64,000 nt of DNA from Galeopsis tetrahit (GCA_963675135.1 CAVLYN010000079.1:124001-188000); one strand, 5' to 3'; positions 52,152 to 60,752 are shown, counted from the first letter of the stretch. A program made the numbers and translations. Notes: generated by a model from the letters alone, not told the origin.

Positions 52152-52904
52152 ATGAGTAATCCCATAATGGCTGATATGAATAGTAGTAAAAGTAACGGAA
52201 CAATGTTCGAACAGATCGGACTTGCTTTCGTAGCTATTGCTGGCGAACCATATTTTGCCAATAATGGATATATTGCCACATCTGACGAAGATATTCAGCG
52301 ATGGGTTGATAATGATTATCTATTTTTCACTCGTTACCTTCATGAATTTAGTGGCGGCTTCCAACGCGGTTGGGGAATACAAGGTAAGATACACATTGAT
52401 GACTTGAAAATTGAACCTGATTTCTTTTCTATGAAAACTGGTAGCGTATATGAGTTTAAGTATCAGGCAACTGCAGGTTCTATGATTGAAAAGCTTTATA
52501 AGAATATTTTGACTTACCAAGCATTTGAAGATCCATCATTCATTGTTCATCATGGTAAAGGTTTTGATAATAGATTTTTTAATGGTTTTGAAGCGCACCG
52601 AAAACATCTCAAAAACCCTGACATAACTCAATTTATTTCTTTTAAAGATTTCCTTCTTGAAAATTTAAATATTGAAGAAGATTTTTCAGCACACAGAGTG
52701 TCGATTTCTATTGACAAGGAAGCAACAAAAAAAGTTAGAAAAACGCACATTAAACTTAAACATTATACTGAACGTGTTTTATATGATATTGATACAAAAC
52801 AAGTTCTAAAACGTTTTAAAACTTTGCAACTTTTGGAGGACGCTAAAAGTGACGGTTTTAAACAAGAGGACTTTTTCAAAAAACGTAATTTTGATTTTGC
52901 ATAA
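52152..52904 (+). CDS. PD-(D/E)XK nuclease-like protein, 250 aa
   Basis: The core IEPDFFSMKTGSVYEFKYQ (residues 88-105) has the pattern P-D-x(n)-E-x-K with D90, E101 and K103, the catalytic trio of the PD-(D/E)XK nuclease fold. The following helix (MIEKLYKNILTYQAF) is typical. The N-terminal part holds EEDIQRWVDNDYLFFTRY and a GG-x-QRGWG loop. Members act as endonucleases, Holliday junction resolvases or restriction-like enzymes. The gene after it (15 bases) is probably its partner. Assignment is from motif only. Confidence 0.55.
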   Translation: MSNPIMADMNSSKSNGTMFEQIGLAFVAIAGEPYFANNGYIATSDEDIQRWVDNDYLFFTRYLHEFSGGFQRGWGIQGKIHIDDLKIEPDFFSMKTGSVYEFKYQATAGSMIEKLYKNILTYQAFEDPSFIVHHGKGFDNRFFNGFEAHRKHLKNPDITQFISFKDFLLENLNIEEDFSAHRVSISIDKEATKKVRKTHIKLKHYTERVLYDIDTKQVLKRFKTLQLLEDAKSDGFKQEDFFKKRNFDFA

Positions 52905-52918
52905 TAGAGGAACGCCAA

Positions 52919-53395
52919 ATGATTCATAATGAAAATAAAAGTTTGGATGATAAAGAAAAAATCATCAAAGAAGTTTTTAATAAGGACGATGATTTAATCA
53001 ATCGCCTGTTCTTTATGGCTAAAAATGGTGCTATTAGTCGAATTCTTCGCGAGTTTGAACATTTCTTCATGGATAAGGACATGAAAGTAAAGGCTGAATG
53101 GAAAGAAGATTCACGTTATAGTTCTATTTATCTAACATTGATTGCAAAAAACAATGAACATAAGCGAACTATTTCTATCAAAAGAAATAAAATTCATCCA
53201 GAACCAAAAGGAATCAGCCCTTGTCTTTATTCGTTGGATAAAATCTCCAATAGTGAATACTATGGTTCAAAAAAACCAAAAGTGGCTGTTGAATTTGACG
53301 AAATACTTGGGAGTGAAGAATTTGCTGTTCTTGCAGAAAAGTTAATTCGTGGCACTAACTATCCATTTGTTTACGAATCACAATCAAGTTGCTAA
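52919..53395 (+). CDS. Hypothetical protein, 158 aa (downstream partner of the nuclease-like gene)
   Basis: Starts 15 bases after the nuclease-like gene with GAGGAAC at the right distance. Helical first half (FFMAKNGAISRILREFEHFF), then a basic beta-rich segment. No known motif. Could be a regulator or structural partner (inference). Confidence 0.6.
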   Translation: MIHNENKSLDDKEKIIKEVFNKDDDLINRLFFMAKNGAISRILREFEHFFMDKDMKVKAEWKEDSRYSSIYLTLIAKNNEHKRTISIKRNKIHPEPKGISPCLYSLDKISNSEYYGSKKPKVAVEFDEILGSEEFAVLAEKLIRGTNYPFVYESQSSC

Positions 53396-53424
53396 TTATT
53401 TTTGAGAACAATATTATTTTTTAA

Positions 53425-53634
53425 TATGCCTTTTTTGTAATTACTGCTATTCTTTCAGGTTGCAGTAGCTATTCAAACACTTTTGATGACATCACTTATT
53501 CTGATGAAGTAATGTCTATTGACAATTTAACAAAGGATGGTTTTGAAATGTCTCAAAATTTTGAAATTACCTTAATAATTGACATAATAGACGCTATATA
53601 TTATAATAGCCGATTAATTATGAGGAGATATATA
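53425..53634 (+). pseudogene. Broken small lipoprotein gene
   Basis: After an ATG near 53425 and one shift in a T6 run, the frame reads through a lipobox (ILSGCSS) into a short polar segment (YSNTFDDITYSDE) and on through the promoter of the next gene. It looks like the 5' part of a lipoprotein gene that has lost its end. Low confidence. Confidence 0.35.
53579..53607 (+). promoter_or_regulatory. Sigma70-type promoter
   Basis: TTGACA, 17 bases, TATAAT at 53602-53607, with GAGGAG and the ATG at 53635 following. Confidence 0.75.
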
Positions 53635-54108
53635 ATGGATAAAAAAACTTTAATAAACATGAATTATGCTTTTGCCAATCAAAATTCTGAGCAAAAATGG
53701 ATTCAACAATTAACATTTTTGAAAGAATTAAGTTTACGTGATGAGCTTTATATCACAATCATGAGTCCGTATGATTCTGGTACATTTGCAAAAGACAACA
53801 ATGAACATCTTCTTTCTTTTGTAAACCAACAGTTTAAAATTTCACAGGCAAACGATGATAAACTAGAAGATTTATTCTTCTCTGTAGTGATCAGACAATT
53901 TACAAATATTAAAAACAATAAAAATATACCTCAAAAACGAGTATCTATATGCTTGATAAAACAAGACAGTATTTATCCTGCAAGCAAGGAACAAACTATT
54001 GCAGCATCTACTATATGCTCTCAAACTGGTAAAACTTTAAAACCAGAAAAAGGCGTTACATACATTGGATTCGAACAAATGCTTGGATATCTAAAAATGA
54101 ACATTTAA
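53635..54108 (+). CDS. Hypothetical protein, 157 aa
   Basis: Start at 53635 (MDKKTLINMN) is fixed by the promoter and the GAGGAG site, although the frame is open further upstream. The protein is helical at first, then beta-rich, with an ICLIKQDSIYPASKEQTIAA segment and a KPEKGVTYIGFEQM end. No family recognised. Confidence 0.65.
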   Translation: MDKKTLINMNYAFANQNSEQKWIQQLTFLKELSLRDELYITIMSPYDSGTFAKDNNEHLLSFVNQQFKISQANDDKLEDLFFSVVIRQFTNIKNNKNIPQKRVSICLIKQDSIYPASKEQTIAASTICSQTGKTLKPEKGVTYIGFEQMLGYLKMNI

Positions 54109-54123
54109 AATCGTGTCTTTTAA

Positions 54124-54157
54124 GCTACAAAATTATGGTTTAATGTAATTTTGTAGC
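54124..54157. repeat. Inverted repeat GCTACAAAATTA / TAATTTTGTAGC
   Basis: Perfect 12-base arms with a 10-base loop and no T-run in either direction directly after it. It stands between two genes and may be an operator or a weak terminator; 23 bases later TGTAGC is repeated once more. Confidence 0.5.
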
Positions 54158-54246
54158 CTTGAAGGTTCAACCCAAAAATATGTAGCTTTTTTATTCTCTG
54201 TGTACTATAATGTGTCATCTGTTCTCAACCCATAGGTGCAATAAAA

Positions 54247-54516
54247 ATGATTACTCACATTACCATTCGAGATTCACAAGGTCGAATTCGTGCTTTTCTT
54301 AAAAACCAAGACATGTCAACATATGACAATATGCATTGGAATATCGGTAAAGACGTAGATGGTAACTATGTCTCTTATGCTAATATTTCTGGAGATTGCA
54401 ATATGACATTTAAATCTGGTCAAGATTTGTTTGCTGAATTTTTCTTGTATCAAGGAGACACCATGTCTTTGGAGCAAGAAAACCCTGTCAAAACCACAAC
54501 ATTTGAACCTATCTAA
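54247..54516 (+). CDS. Small hypothetical protein, 89 aa
   Basis: Beta-rich, with ITIRDSQGRIRAFL and a WNIGKDVDGNYVSY segment. A promoter-like TACTATAATG lies upstream. The next gene starts 1 base after its stop. Confidence 0.6.
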   Translation: MITHITIRDSQGRIRAFLKNQDMSTYDNMHWNIGKDVDGNYVSYANISGDCNMTFKSGQDLFAEFFLYQGDTMSLEQENPVKTTTFEPI

Positions 54517-54517
54517 A

Positions 54518-54895
54518 ATGATTATCTATCGCGTTCAAAATCATAAGGGATCTGGATTTTACCATGATGGATTTTATGGCAAATTCCCTCCTGTAAAATA
54601 TTGGTATCCTATCTTTAGAAATTGTAGCAGAGATGTGGTTGAAGAATTCTTGTCTGTAATTCATCCTCGTGTTTCACAAAAAATTCAAGATAAAGTTTAT
54701 AACGAAGGTTCTACATGGGTTTTTGGGTTTCAATCTAAAAAAGCACTGTCAGATTGGTTTCCTGAGCAAATTCTTAAAGGCATTCCAGAATTTGGCGGAA
54801 AAATTGTTAAATATGAAATCGAAAGTAAGCACGTTCGTTTTCTTGACAAGCAATGTATTTTTGATATTTCTAAAGCTATTGAAATAATAAAATAA
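54518..54895 (+). CDS. ART-like domain protein, 125 aa
   Basis: Start at 54518 (MIIYRVQ) chosen because it follows directly the previous stop. Layout: MIIYRVQNHKGSGFYHDGFYG at the N-terminus, WVFGFQSKKALSDWF in the middle and IVKYEIESKHVRFL with QCIFDIS at the end. This is compatible with a small ART/RNA 2'-phosphotransferase-like fold (Y-R-x, SKKAL helix, YEI). The key catalytic residues are not obvious, so the call is tentative. Confidence 0.45.
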   Translation: MIIYRVQNHKGSGFYHDGFYGKFPPVKYWYPIFRNCSRDVVEEFLSVIHPRVSQKIQDKVYNEGSTWVFGFQSKKALSDWFPEQILKGIPEFGGKIVKYEIESKHVRFLDKQCIFDISKAIEIIK

Positions 54896-54924
54896 TTGAC
54901 ATCTAATATCATTGTGATATTATC
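54896..54924 (+). promoter_or_regulatory. Sigma70-type promoter
   Basis: TTGACA at 54896-54901 with TATTAT/ATTATC 16-17 bases later, before the gene at 54948. Confidence 0.6.
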
Positions 54925-54947
54925 AAAACTCATAATGGTGAATAAAA

Positions 54948-55277
54948 ATGAATTTAATTGAAGTAGATTTTTTTGTAGCAAACAGAATCAAGATTTTCCT
55001 AAATGTTTTGCATAACATTTCAATAAAAGAAAATTGGTGCAATCCTGTCAACTATGAATATTCGACTATTAAAAAATCAATCGAAGAGGCATATGACAAA
55101 CTAAAATCAAACTACAGTAATACTGATTTTAGATACTATCGTGAACCACAAACAATTACACTACAGGCCAATGTCATAGCAAACATTAATAAATGTCTTA
55201 CTAAACATATTGACAAATTTGTTGCTTGGCAACCTTACATAAAAAGAGATGTTGCCTTATTTGCAAAATACGTGTAA
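54948..55277 (+). CDS. Helical hypothetical protein, 109 aa
   Basis: Almost entirely helical with regular charged faces (IKKSIEEAYDKLKSNY, NKCLTKHIDKFVAW). No family recognised. Ends before a terminator. Confidence 0.6.
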   Translation: MNLIEVDFFVANRIKIFLNVLHNISIKENWCNPVNYEYSTIKKSIEEAYDKLKSNYSNTDFRYYREPQTITLQANVIANINKCLTKHIDKFVAWQPYIKRDVALFAKYV

Positions 55278-55303
55278 TTACTTAAATTTGATAATTCCTC
55301 AAA

Positions 55304-55330
55304 AAAAAGACTAGCCAACCTAGTCTTTTT
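55304..55330 (+). terminator. Rho-independent terminator
   Basis: AAAGACTAG / CTAGTCTTT with T-run. Confidence 0.85.
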
Positions 55331-55379
55331 GTATTATAATAGTCGCTCATCCACTGAATAGCTTTGAGGCTACTAAAAA

Positions 55380-56486
55380 ATGTTAAGCATTACAAATGCT
55401 TTGAAAGACGAAAAATATCTGGTAATTGCCTTTATTGGCGTTATCCTTGCATATGTTATGGAACACACACTGGTATCGAATGGTCAAGTCGTTGGCTTGA
55501 TTAGTTCTATCGTATTGATTGGCGCAATTGTTCTCGCATCCTTGCGGGTTGCTCACCACGCCGAAGTTTTGGCTGAACACGTTGGCGAACCCTACGGTAC
55601 GATGATTTTGACTTTGGCGGCAGTTCTGGTTGAAGTAGTAATCTTGTCCATTATGATGGGACACAACCATTCGCCTACTCTTGCACGAGATACTATTTAT
55701 GCGGCAGTAATGCTTGATATTAACGGTATCCTTGGTCTTGCGGCTTTGCTTGGCGGTTTTAAGCACAGTGAACAGAAATTCAACCATGACTCTGCAAAAA
55801 GCTATTTGAGTATGATTATGGTTGCTATTGGCTTGTCCATGATTGTACCGATTTTCATTCCTGATGAAAAATGGAAGATTTATTCTGTTTTTAGTATCAT
55901 GACCATGACTATCTTGTATTGCTTCTTCTTGCGCTTGCAAACTGGTGCCCATAGTTACTTCTTTAGCTATAACTATCCAGAAAAGAAGAAAAAGAAAACT
56001 CTTGAACCAGTTGAAGAAGTTGAACCAGAAGGCTCTGTTAAAGAATCTGTAAGCTATCTGATTGTTGGTATCATCATGATTGGCTTGCTTGCAGAAGTAA
56101 TGTCTAAAACGTTTGATATTGGTGTAGCTGATTTTGGCTTACCCCCAATGGTTGTTGCTTTGGTTGTTGCAAGTATTTCGGCAAGTCCTGAAATCATGAC
56201 CGCATTGCGTGCAGCCTTGGCTAACCGTATGCAACCAGTAGTTAACATTGCACTTGGTGCTTCGCTTTCTACTGTTATCTTGACCATCCCTGTTATTGAA
56301 GCAATTGCCTTGTATCAAGGTGCAGAGATTGATATGGGTCTGAGTAATCCTCAGTTGGTTATGGTCGCTTTGACCATGCTTGTAACCATGATGAACGTCC
56401 ATGACGGTGAAAGTGATGCAATTGAAGGTTTGACGCATCTTGCTCTCTTTGCTGGTTTCATTATGTTGGCTGTCATTGGAATGTAA
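55380..56486 (+). CDS. ChaA-like Ca2+/H+ antiporter, 368 aa
   Basis: About ten transmembrane helices in two homologous halves. The first alpha-repeat reads GEPYGTMILTLAAVLVEV (residues 68-85) and the second SISASPEIMTALRAALANR (267-285), each with the conserved Glu used in cation/proton exchange. A lysine- and glutamate-rich cytoplasmic loop (KKKKKKTLEPVEEVEPE) separates the halves. The family exchanges Ca2+, Na+ or K+ for protons in the inner membrane and gives salt or alkali tolerance. It is found near tellurite-stress genes in some plasmids, as here (5 kb away). TATAAT at 55334 gives its own promoter. Confidence 0.85.
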   Translation: MLSITNALKDEKYLVIAFIGVILAYVMEHTLVSNGQVVGLISSIVLIGAIVLASLRVAHHAEVLAEHVGEPYGTMILTLAAVLVEVVILSIMMGHNHSPTLARDTIYAAVMLDINGILGLAALLGGFKHSEQKFNHDSAKSYLSMIMVAIGLSMIVPIFIPDEKWKIYSVFSIMTMTILYCFFLRLQTGAHSYFFSYNYPEKKKKKTLEPVEEVEPEGSVKESVSYLIVGIIMIGLLAEVMSKTFDIGVADFGLPPMVVALVVASISASPEIMTALRAALANRMQPVVNIALGASLSTVILTIPVIEAIALYQGAEIDMGLSNPQLVMVALTMLVTMMNVHDGESDAIEGLTHLALFAGFIMLAVIGM

Positions 56487-56504
56487 TACCAGCTTCAACA
56501 TATT

Positions 56505-56529
56505 AAAACGGCTTTCGAGCCGTTTTTTT
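56505..56529 (+). terminator. Rho-independent terminator
   Basis: AAAACGGCT-TTCG-AGCCGTTTT with T7. Confidence 0.85.
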
Positions 56530-56631
56530 ATGTGTGTGTAATTTATTCCTGCTAGAGCAATATATTTCTTTCAAATATGTTTATTCTATGTTATAATTCA
56601 GCCATTAAGAAATATCATTAGGCAGAAAGAA

Positions 56632-56754
56632 ATGAAGACAATAACCACATCAAAAATAAGCAAGCTAAAAAGAATTTGCAAAACAATTCTTTGTAAGGTT
56701 TTGCTATTTGTTGTGGTATGGGCATCTTTCTCTCTCGTTCTGTCAAAGTTCTGA
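56632..56754 (+). CDS. Small membrane protein, 40 aa
   Basis: A 40-residue frame with a basic N-terminal half and one membrane helix (KVLLFVVVWASFSLVL). TATAAT at about 56591 and an AGAAAGAA site precede it. Typical small single-pass protein; function unknown. Confidence 0.5.
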   Translation: MKTITTSKISKLKRICKTILCKVLLFVVVWASFSLVLSKF

Positions 56755-56815
56755 TTGCCTAAAACCCCATCCTCTGTTATAATCACTCTATCAAAACAAA
56801 CTCTGGTAGTCTAAA

Positions 56816-57565
56816 ATGTCCAATGCATTAATCCTAAGTGACCTCCACCTTGAACATGGCGAACCTTTCGTTGTGGATAAAATCGATGGTGTTGAATTTT
56901 TGATTCTTGCTGGTGACATTGGTAGCTATAAATCTCATTATGGCTTCATTAAAGACTGCTGCAAAAAATATAAAGTTATCTATATTTTGGGCAACCATGA
57001 GTTTTATGGTTATAGCATGAAAGAAGTTCGTGAATTCTGGAAAAATGTGGAATTAGAAAACTTTTATTTCTTAGATAACTCTTCTGTTGTTATTGATGGA
57101 ATTCGCTTTATTGGTGCCACTTTGTGGACGGATTTTGATAACGAAAATTATCTTCGTGTCATGAACGCTAAAAACACCATTACAGACTATGCAAAAATTG
57201 TTAAAGATGACAATTCTGGTCATATTACTCCCATGAATGTTTTGTCTGAATTTAAAGCTAGCAAAGAATTCATTGCCAGTGAATTAGAAAAAGATGATGG
57301 CAATATTCAGGTATTGATTACTCATCATGCTCCAAGTTTTATGAGTGTTGATGAGCGTTATCAAGGTGATGCGAATAACGCTTATTATGCATCCAATTTG
57401 GATAACATGATCGCATATTCCAATTTGTCTTTGGCTGTTCATGGTCACATGCACACTCATATAGATTACATGTTGGACACTAAACGAGTAGTTGCTAATC
57501 CAAGAGGTTATCCGGGTGACACTACTTCTCGTTTTGATCCCGCATTTGTTATTAAATTAAAATAA
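56816..57565 (+). CDS. Calcineurin-like metallophosphoesterase, 249 aa
   Basis: All five metal-site motifs are present: DLHLEHG (D9, H11), LAGDIG (D34), LGNHEFYG (N60, H61), ITHHAPS and HGHMHTH. This is the calcineurin/Mre11-type fold that hydrolyses phosphodiesters or phosphomonoesters with two metal ions. Phage and plasmid members often act on nucleic acids or nucleotides. Position near HAD and nucleotidyltransferase genes fits a nucleotide or RNA-repair set (inference). Length normal. Confidence 0.8.
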   Translation: MSNALILSDLHLEHGEPFVVDKIDGVEFLILAGDIGSYKSHYGFIKDCCKKYKVIYILGNHEFYGYSMKEVREFWKNVELENFYFLDNSSVVIDGIRFIGATLWTDFDNENYLRVMNAKNTITDYAKIVKDDNSGHITPMNVLSEFKASKEFIASELEKDDGNIQVLITHHAPSFMSVDERYQGDANNAYYASNLDNMIAYSNLSLAVHGHMHTHIDYMLDTKRVVANPRGYPGDTTSRFDPAFVIKLK

Positions 57566-57576
57566 AGAGAACAAAA

Positions 57577-58071
57577 ATGAAAACTTTGAGGATAAAAGAA
57601 CGAATTAAATTAGCAGATATTCAATTCCAAAAAGAGAATACTGAATCTATTCATGATTGTGATTACAAAGAACATTATATTCGCCAATCATTAGATAAAA
57701 ATATTGATCGTGAAGAAACCCATGCCAAGTTAGACAACATGGGTATTCCTAGAAAAATCGAACATGATGTTTGGAATGCTTTGATGATAGAAATTAATCC
57801 ATCCTTGAAAGTACTTACGTTAAACCAACGTTTTGCAATTAAAAATGGATTAATTGAAAAGGAAATGCATGAATGGGAAAAACAATGCAGTTCTGGTGTA
57901 TGGATGGTACAAGAATTCAGAACCTATCGTTATATTGATAAAAACTGGTTTGGTAATAAAGCGACTGATGAACAAATTCATAATAGTCTTGATTCAGACG
58001 ATGATATTCCACGTCTTATGACGGAAGACGAATGGAACAATGCGCCTAAGAAATTCTTGGAAAACACTTGA
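57577..58071 (+). CDS. Hypothetical protein, 164 aa
   Basis: Charged helical protein starting 11 bases after the phosphoesterase, so probably in the same unit. Contains YIRQSLDKNIDREETHAKLD and a Trp-rich MQEWEKQCSSGVWMVQEF-like middle. Not recognised. Confidence 0.65.
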   Translation: MKTLRIKERIKLADIQFQKENTESIHDCDYKEHYIRQSLDKNIDREETHAKLDNMGIPRKIEHDVWNALMIEINPSLKVLTLNQRFAIKNGLIEKEMHEWEKQCSSGVWMVQEFRTYRYIDKNWFGNKATDEQIHNSLDSDDDIPRLMTEDEWNNAPKKFLENT

Positions 58072-58096
58072 TTCAATTGCATAAATAATGTATAAT
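58068..58096 (+). promoter_or_regulatory. Sigma70-type promoter
   Basis: TTGATT, 17 bases, TATAAT at 58091-58096, overlapping the end of the previous gene. Confidence 0.65.
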
Positions 58097-58125
58097 CCAT
58101 GTTCAATTTATAGGAATAAATAGCA

Positions 58126-58469
58126 ATGTCTTACATTAAAATTCCCGGTTCCAAAAGAAACTTGTCATTACCATGGATGATCGTGCTTTTGAAGAATTTG
58201 TGAAGATTCATCTGCCTCGTGTAGCAGAATGTCCAGATATTAAAAAATATGAATTTGCTGCATATGAAGAATGTCCAAACGATTCGGCTCATATTTATAA
58301 CACTTTGAGCTTGTATGATTATCATCAGGGAAAACCAGAAAGTTTCGACCCTGATCTTGAAAATTGGAAAGCAGGTAAGTTTCACTGGCAAGCAGGTAAT
58401 ATTTTGAGTTATTTGACATTCAAAGGTGTTATTGAACCTGCTGAATACATAATCGAAGTTTCGTGGTGA
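58126..58469 (+). pseudogene. Hypothetical gene, apparently broken near its start
   Basis: The ATG at 58126, placed 30 bases after a promoter with AGGAA in between, opens MSYIKIPGSK and then loses frame near an A4 run at about 58157. The main frame (from 58173 onward, MDDRAFEEFVKIHLPRVAEC) continues for 98 residues to 58469. A single base would join them. Alternatively the ATG at 58173 is the true start and the gene is intact. Function unknown. Confidence 0.5.
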
Positions 58470-58546
58470 TTTAAGAAAAAAGCATTGCCTTCCCTAAGCG
58501 AATCCATTATAATAGCTTCACTCCCACTTATAATGGATTCACTCAA

Positions 58547-59128
58547 ATGACCACTGAAAACCTTTCCTTTAATCAACTCTCTGAAAAAGCTAAGCAAGCT
58601 GCAATTTCTTATTACAGCGAACGCATTCTTGATGAAGGCTGGAAAGAAGCAGTTTATGAAGATGCAAAAGAAATCGCACATTTGATGGGTATTGATATTA
58701 GCAATATTTATTATAGTGGTTTCTGGTGTCAAGGTGATGGCGCTTGTTTTGAAGGTTCTTTTGCTTACAAAGCACAAGCACTGAAAAACGTAAAGCAATA
58801 TGCGCCACTTGATGAAAAACTTCATAGAATTGCGAAAGATTTTACCGACATTCAACGCAAAGCTTTTTATAAACTTGAAGGCAAAATCGTTCACAATGAC
58901 CGTTATTACCATAGTAACTCTGTAGATATTACTGTCGAACATGCTGACGATATGTATCGGGATATTGGTAGCCTTGAAAAAGACATGAAAGATGTTCTTC
59001 GCTCTTTCATGGATTGGATTTATCGTGAACTTGAAGATGCGTATTATGCAGCTATCTCAGAAGAAAATGTTGCTGAATATTTCAATGAAGATGAAACAGT
59101 TTTTGAAGCGTCAGGTCATATTCAATGA
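58547..59128 (+). CDS. Phage/plasmid-type protein with FWCQGDGACFEG motif, 193 aa
   Basis: Contains YYSGFWCQGDGACFEGSF near residue 60, a motif of a protein family widespread in large phages and plasmids and sometimes annotated as antitoxin-like without firm proof. The N-terminus is helical (QLSEKAKQAAISYYSER) and the C-terminus acidic-helical. Its stop overlaps the next ATG, so it is coupled to the HAD gene. Function not established. Confidence 0.6.
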   Translation: MTTENLSFNQLSEKAKQAAISYYSERILDEGWKEAVYEDAKEIAHLMGIDISNIYYSGFWCQGDGACFEGSFAYKAQALKNVKQYAPLDEKLHRIAKDFTDIQRKAFYKLEGKIVHNDRYYHSNSVDITVEHADDMYRDIGSLEKDMKDVLRSFMDWIYRELEDAYYAAISEENVAEYFNEDETVFEASGHIQ

Positions 59129-59625
59129 TGATTGTATTCCTTGATATTGATGGTCCTATTAGTAATCCTAGGACCATTCTTGGCGGTATGCGTTATGACC
59201 CCATTAATATCAATATTTTGAATAAATTATTCGCTCAACCAGATGTTTTTGTAGTTCTGGCATCTTGTGAGCGAATTATTTGTAAAACGGCAGATGGTGC
59301 TTATTCAAGATTGAAAAACCGTTACAATATCGAATGTAAATTACATGAATTCTGGTGTACATATGAAAATTATGGCGCTGGTGAAAACAAAAGAGCAACT
59401 GAACTTAAAAAATGGATTTTGAAGCATCATGTTGATGGTCAAACCTATGTCAGCATTGATGATGACCTTATTGAAGTTGATGAAATAACACACATTAAAG
59501 CAAACTGGAATGGTCTTTCTTTTTTGCAAATATTACATATTCAAAGTCTATATAAACCTGAAACAAGGCAAGATTATGAGTCTCAACTCGCTTGGGAAAA
59601 CGGACAAAAAAAACAGATGAGATAA
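59125..59625 (+). CDS. HAD-superfamily phosphatase-like protein (RNA-repair HAD type), 166 aa
   Basis: N-terminal FLDIDGPI with the two catalytic Asp (D7, D9), LASCERI as the second motif (Ser/Thr), and YVSIDDDLIEVD as the acidic metal motif. This fits the HAD domain described in RNA-repair gene sets (HAD_SAK type) or HAD hydrolases of phages. It would remove phosphate from small molecules or RNA ends. Start at 59125 or 59128, both overlapping the previous stop. The next gene is a nucleotidyltransferase. Confidence 0.7.
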   Translation: MMIVFLDIDGPISNPRTILGGMRYDPININILNKLFAQPDVFVVLASCERIICKTADGAYSRLKNRYNIECKLHEFWCTYENYGAGENKRATELKKWILKHHVDGQTYVSIDDDLIEVDEITHIKANWNGLSFLQILHIQSLYKPETRQDYESQLAWENGQKKQMR

Positions 59626-59695
59626 GAAAAGTATTGTTTAGTATGAGTGATTGAGGTATAATTACTCATCTTAAACAAACACAGGCTTCATTGAT

Positions 59696-60313
59696 ATGTC
59701 CTCCTTGATTCTGAAAATCAAAGAACTCTTTCAAGCGCAAGCTGTATTCCCATACGGCTCTGCTGTTTATGGTAATAAAATTCCTGATGATTATGATTTT
59801 ATCATTGTCTCGGATTCATCCTTTCAAAAACAAATTGTGATTGATGGATTCAATTGCGAAATTTCGTCTTATACAAAATCTGAATTTCTGAATAACCTTG
59901 AACAGCATGATATTGCTGCTTTGGAATGTTTGTTCATTTCTCATGATTTTGTTATAAATGAAATTCAAGAAACCAAAGAATTCAAAATTGTTCTTTCTAA
60001 ATTGCGAGAAGGTGTTTCTCAAAAATCCTCTAACAGTTACGTAAAGGCTAAAAAGAAGATCATTTTGACAGAAGACTTTAATGAACAGGTTTCTTTGAAA
60101 TCTCTATGGCACAGCCTGAGAATTGCTGATTATGGACGACAATTAGCTGTTTATGGATTCATTAAAGAAAAAGAAAGCGTTAATACTTTTTATGAAAAAA
60201 TTAATCATGATTATGCACTTTTCAAAAATGATTGGAATTTGATTCATGAAAAATACAAACCCATTCACAACTCGATTATGTCTGTTTTTCGTGAACATTG
60301 TCCGAAAACTTAA
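59696..60313 (+). CDS. Nucleotidyltransferase-superfamily protein, 205 aa
   Basis: The motif PYGSAVYGNKIPDDYDF (residues 19-35) matches the GS...DxD signature of the pol-beta-type nucleotidyltransferase fold, with D32 and D34 as metal ligands; a third acidic residue in FNCEISSY fits the usual pattern. The C-terminal part is helical. Family members add nucleotides to RNA ends, antibiotics or proteins. The position after a HAD gene suggests a shared RNA- or nucleotide-modifying role (inference). Promoter TTGAGG... TATAAT at about 59655. Confidence 0.7.
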   Translation: MSSLILKIKELFQAQAVFPYGSAVYGNKIPDDYDFIIVSDSSFQKQIVIDGFNCEISSYTKSEFLNNLEQHDIAALECLFISHDFVINEIQETKEFKIVLSKLREGVSQKSSNSYVKAKKKIILTEDFNEQVSLKSLWHSLRIADYGRQLAVYGFIKEKESVNTFYEKINHDYALFKNDWNLIHEKYKPIHNSIMSVFREHCPKT

Positions 60314-60476
60314 AACACATATTAAGAACAATTGGAATATTTATTTTTTTGTAAGTATCATCCTTATTATTATTCTTGCAGCACAAAATAAAGGGCTTGT
60401 TTTGGGCGCTATTGCAGGTGGTGTTATAATTCACTACATTAAAGAAACATTTCTAAATAAAGTGTTGACTCAATGA
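60246..60476 (+). CDS. Small membrane protein overlapping the nucleotidyltransferase gene, 76 aa
   Basis: A different frame from the preceding gene, with its ATG 68 bases before that gene's stop. It encodes a basic start and two hydrophobic helices (IYFFVSIILIIILAA and GLVLGAIAGGVIIHY). The long membrane segments outside the overlap make it credible. Function unknown. Confidence 0.5.
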   Translation: MKNTNPFTTRLCLFFVNIVRKLKTHIKNNWNIYFFVSIILIIILAAQNKGLVLGAIAGGVIIHYIKETFLNKVLTQ

Positions 60477-60493
60477 AAAAGTAGCATTATAAT
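60465..60493 (+). promoter_or_regulatory. Sigma70-type promoter 1 of three similar copies
   Basis: GTG-TTGACT, 17 bases ending GCAT, TATAAT at 60488-60493. Confidence 0.75.
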
Positions 60494-60556
60494 ACAGACA
60501 TTCAAGAATAATGATTACTTTAATAAAATGCTCATCAACGAATGCAAGGCTAGATA

Positions 60557-60709
60557 ATGAAAAAATCAACAGTTTTTCAATACTCAAAATGGACTCTGGT
60601 AGCAGTATTTGCTGTAACTGGTTATTTTGATGCTATGGCTCTTGTGCTTGCTTTTATTGCCAGCACATGTATGGTAAATGATTTCACGGCAACAAAAACT
60701 GCACAATAA
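60557..60709 (+). CDS. Small membrane protein, 50 aa
   Basis: ATG at 60557 opens a 50-residue frame with a hydrophobic stretch (LVAVFAVTGYFDAMALVLAF) and a polar tail; behind promoter 1. Likely a single- or two-pass membrane peptide. Function unknown. Confidence 0.55.
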   Translation: MKKSTVFQYSKWTLVAVFAVTGYFDAMALVLAFIASTCMVNDFTATKTAQ

Positions 60710-60723
60710 ATAAAATAAGTGTT

Positions 60724-60752
60724 GACGCTGAATGGATATAGCATTATAATCA
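60724..60752 (+). promoter_or_regulatory. Sigma70-type promoter 2 of three similar copies
   Basis: GTG-TTGACG, 17 bases ending GCAT, TATAAT at 60747-60752. A possible 18-codon frame follows before promoter 3. Confidence 0.75.

Noticed and set aside
55383..55952. Minus-strand frame of 189 residues inside the ChaA-like gene
   Set aside because: His/Asn/Gln-rich composition typical of the antisense of a membrane protein; no start site signals.
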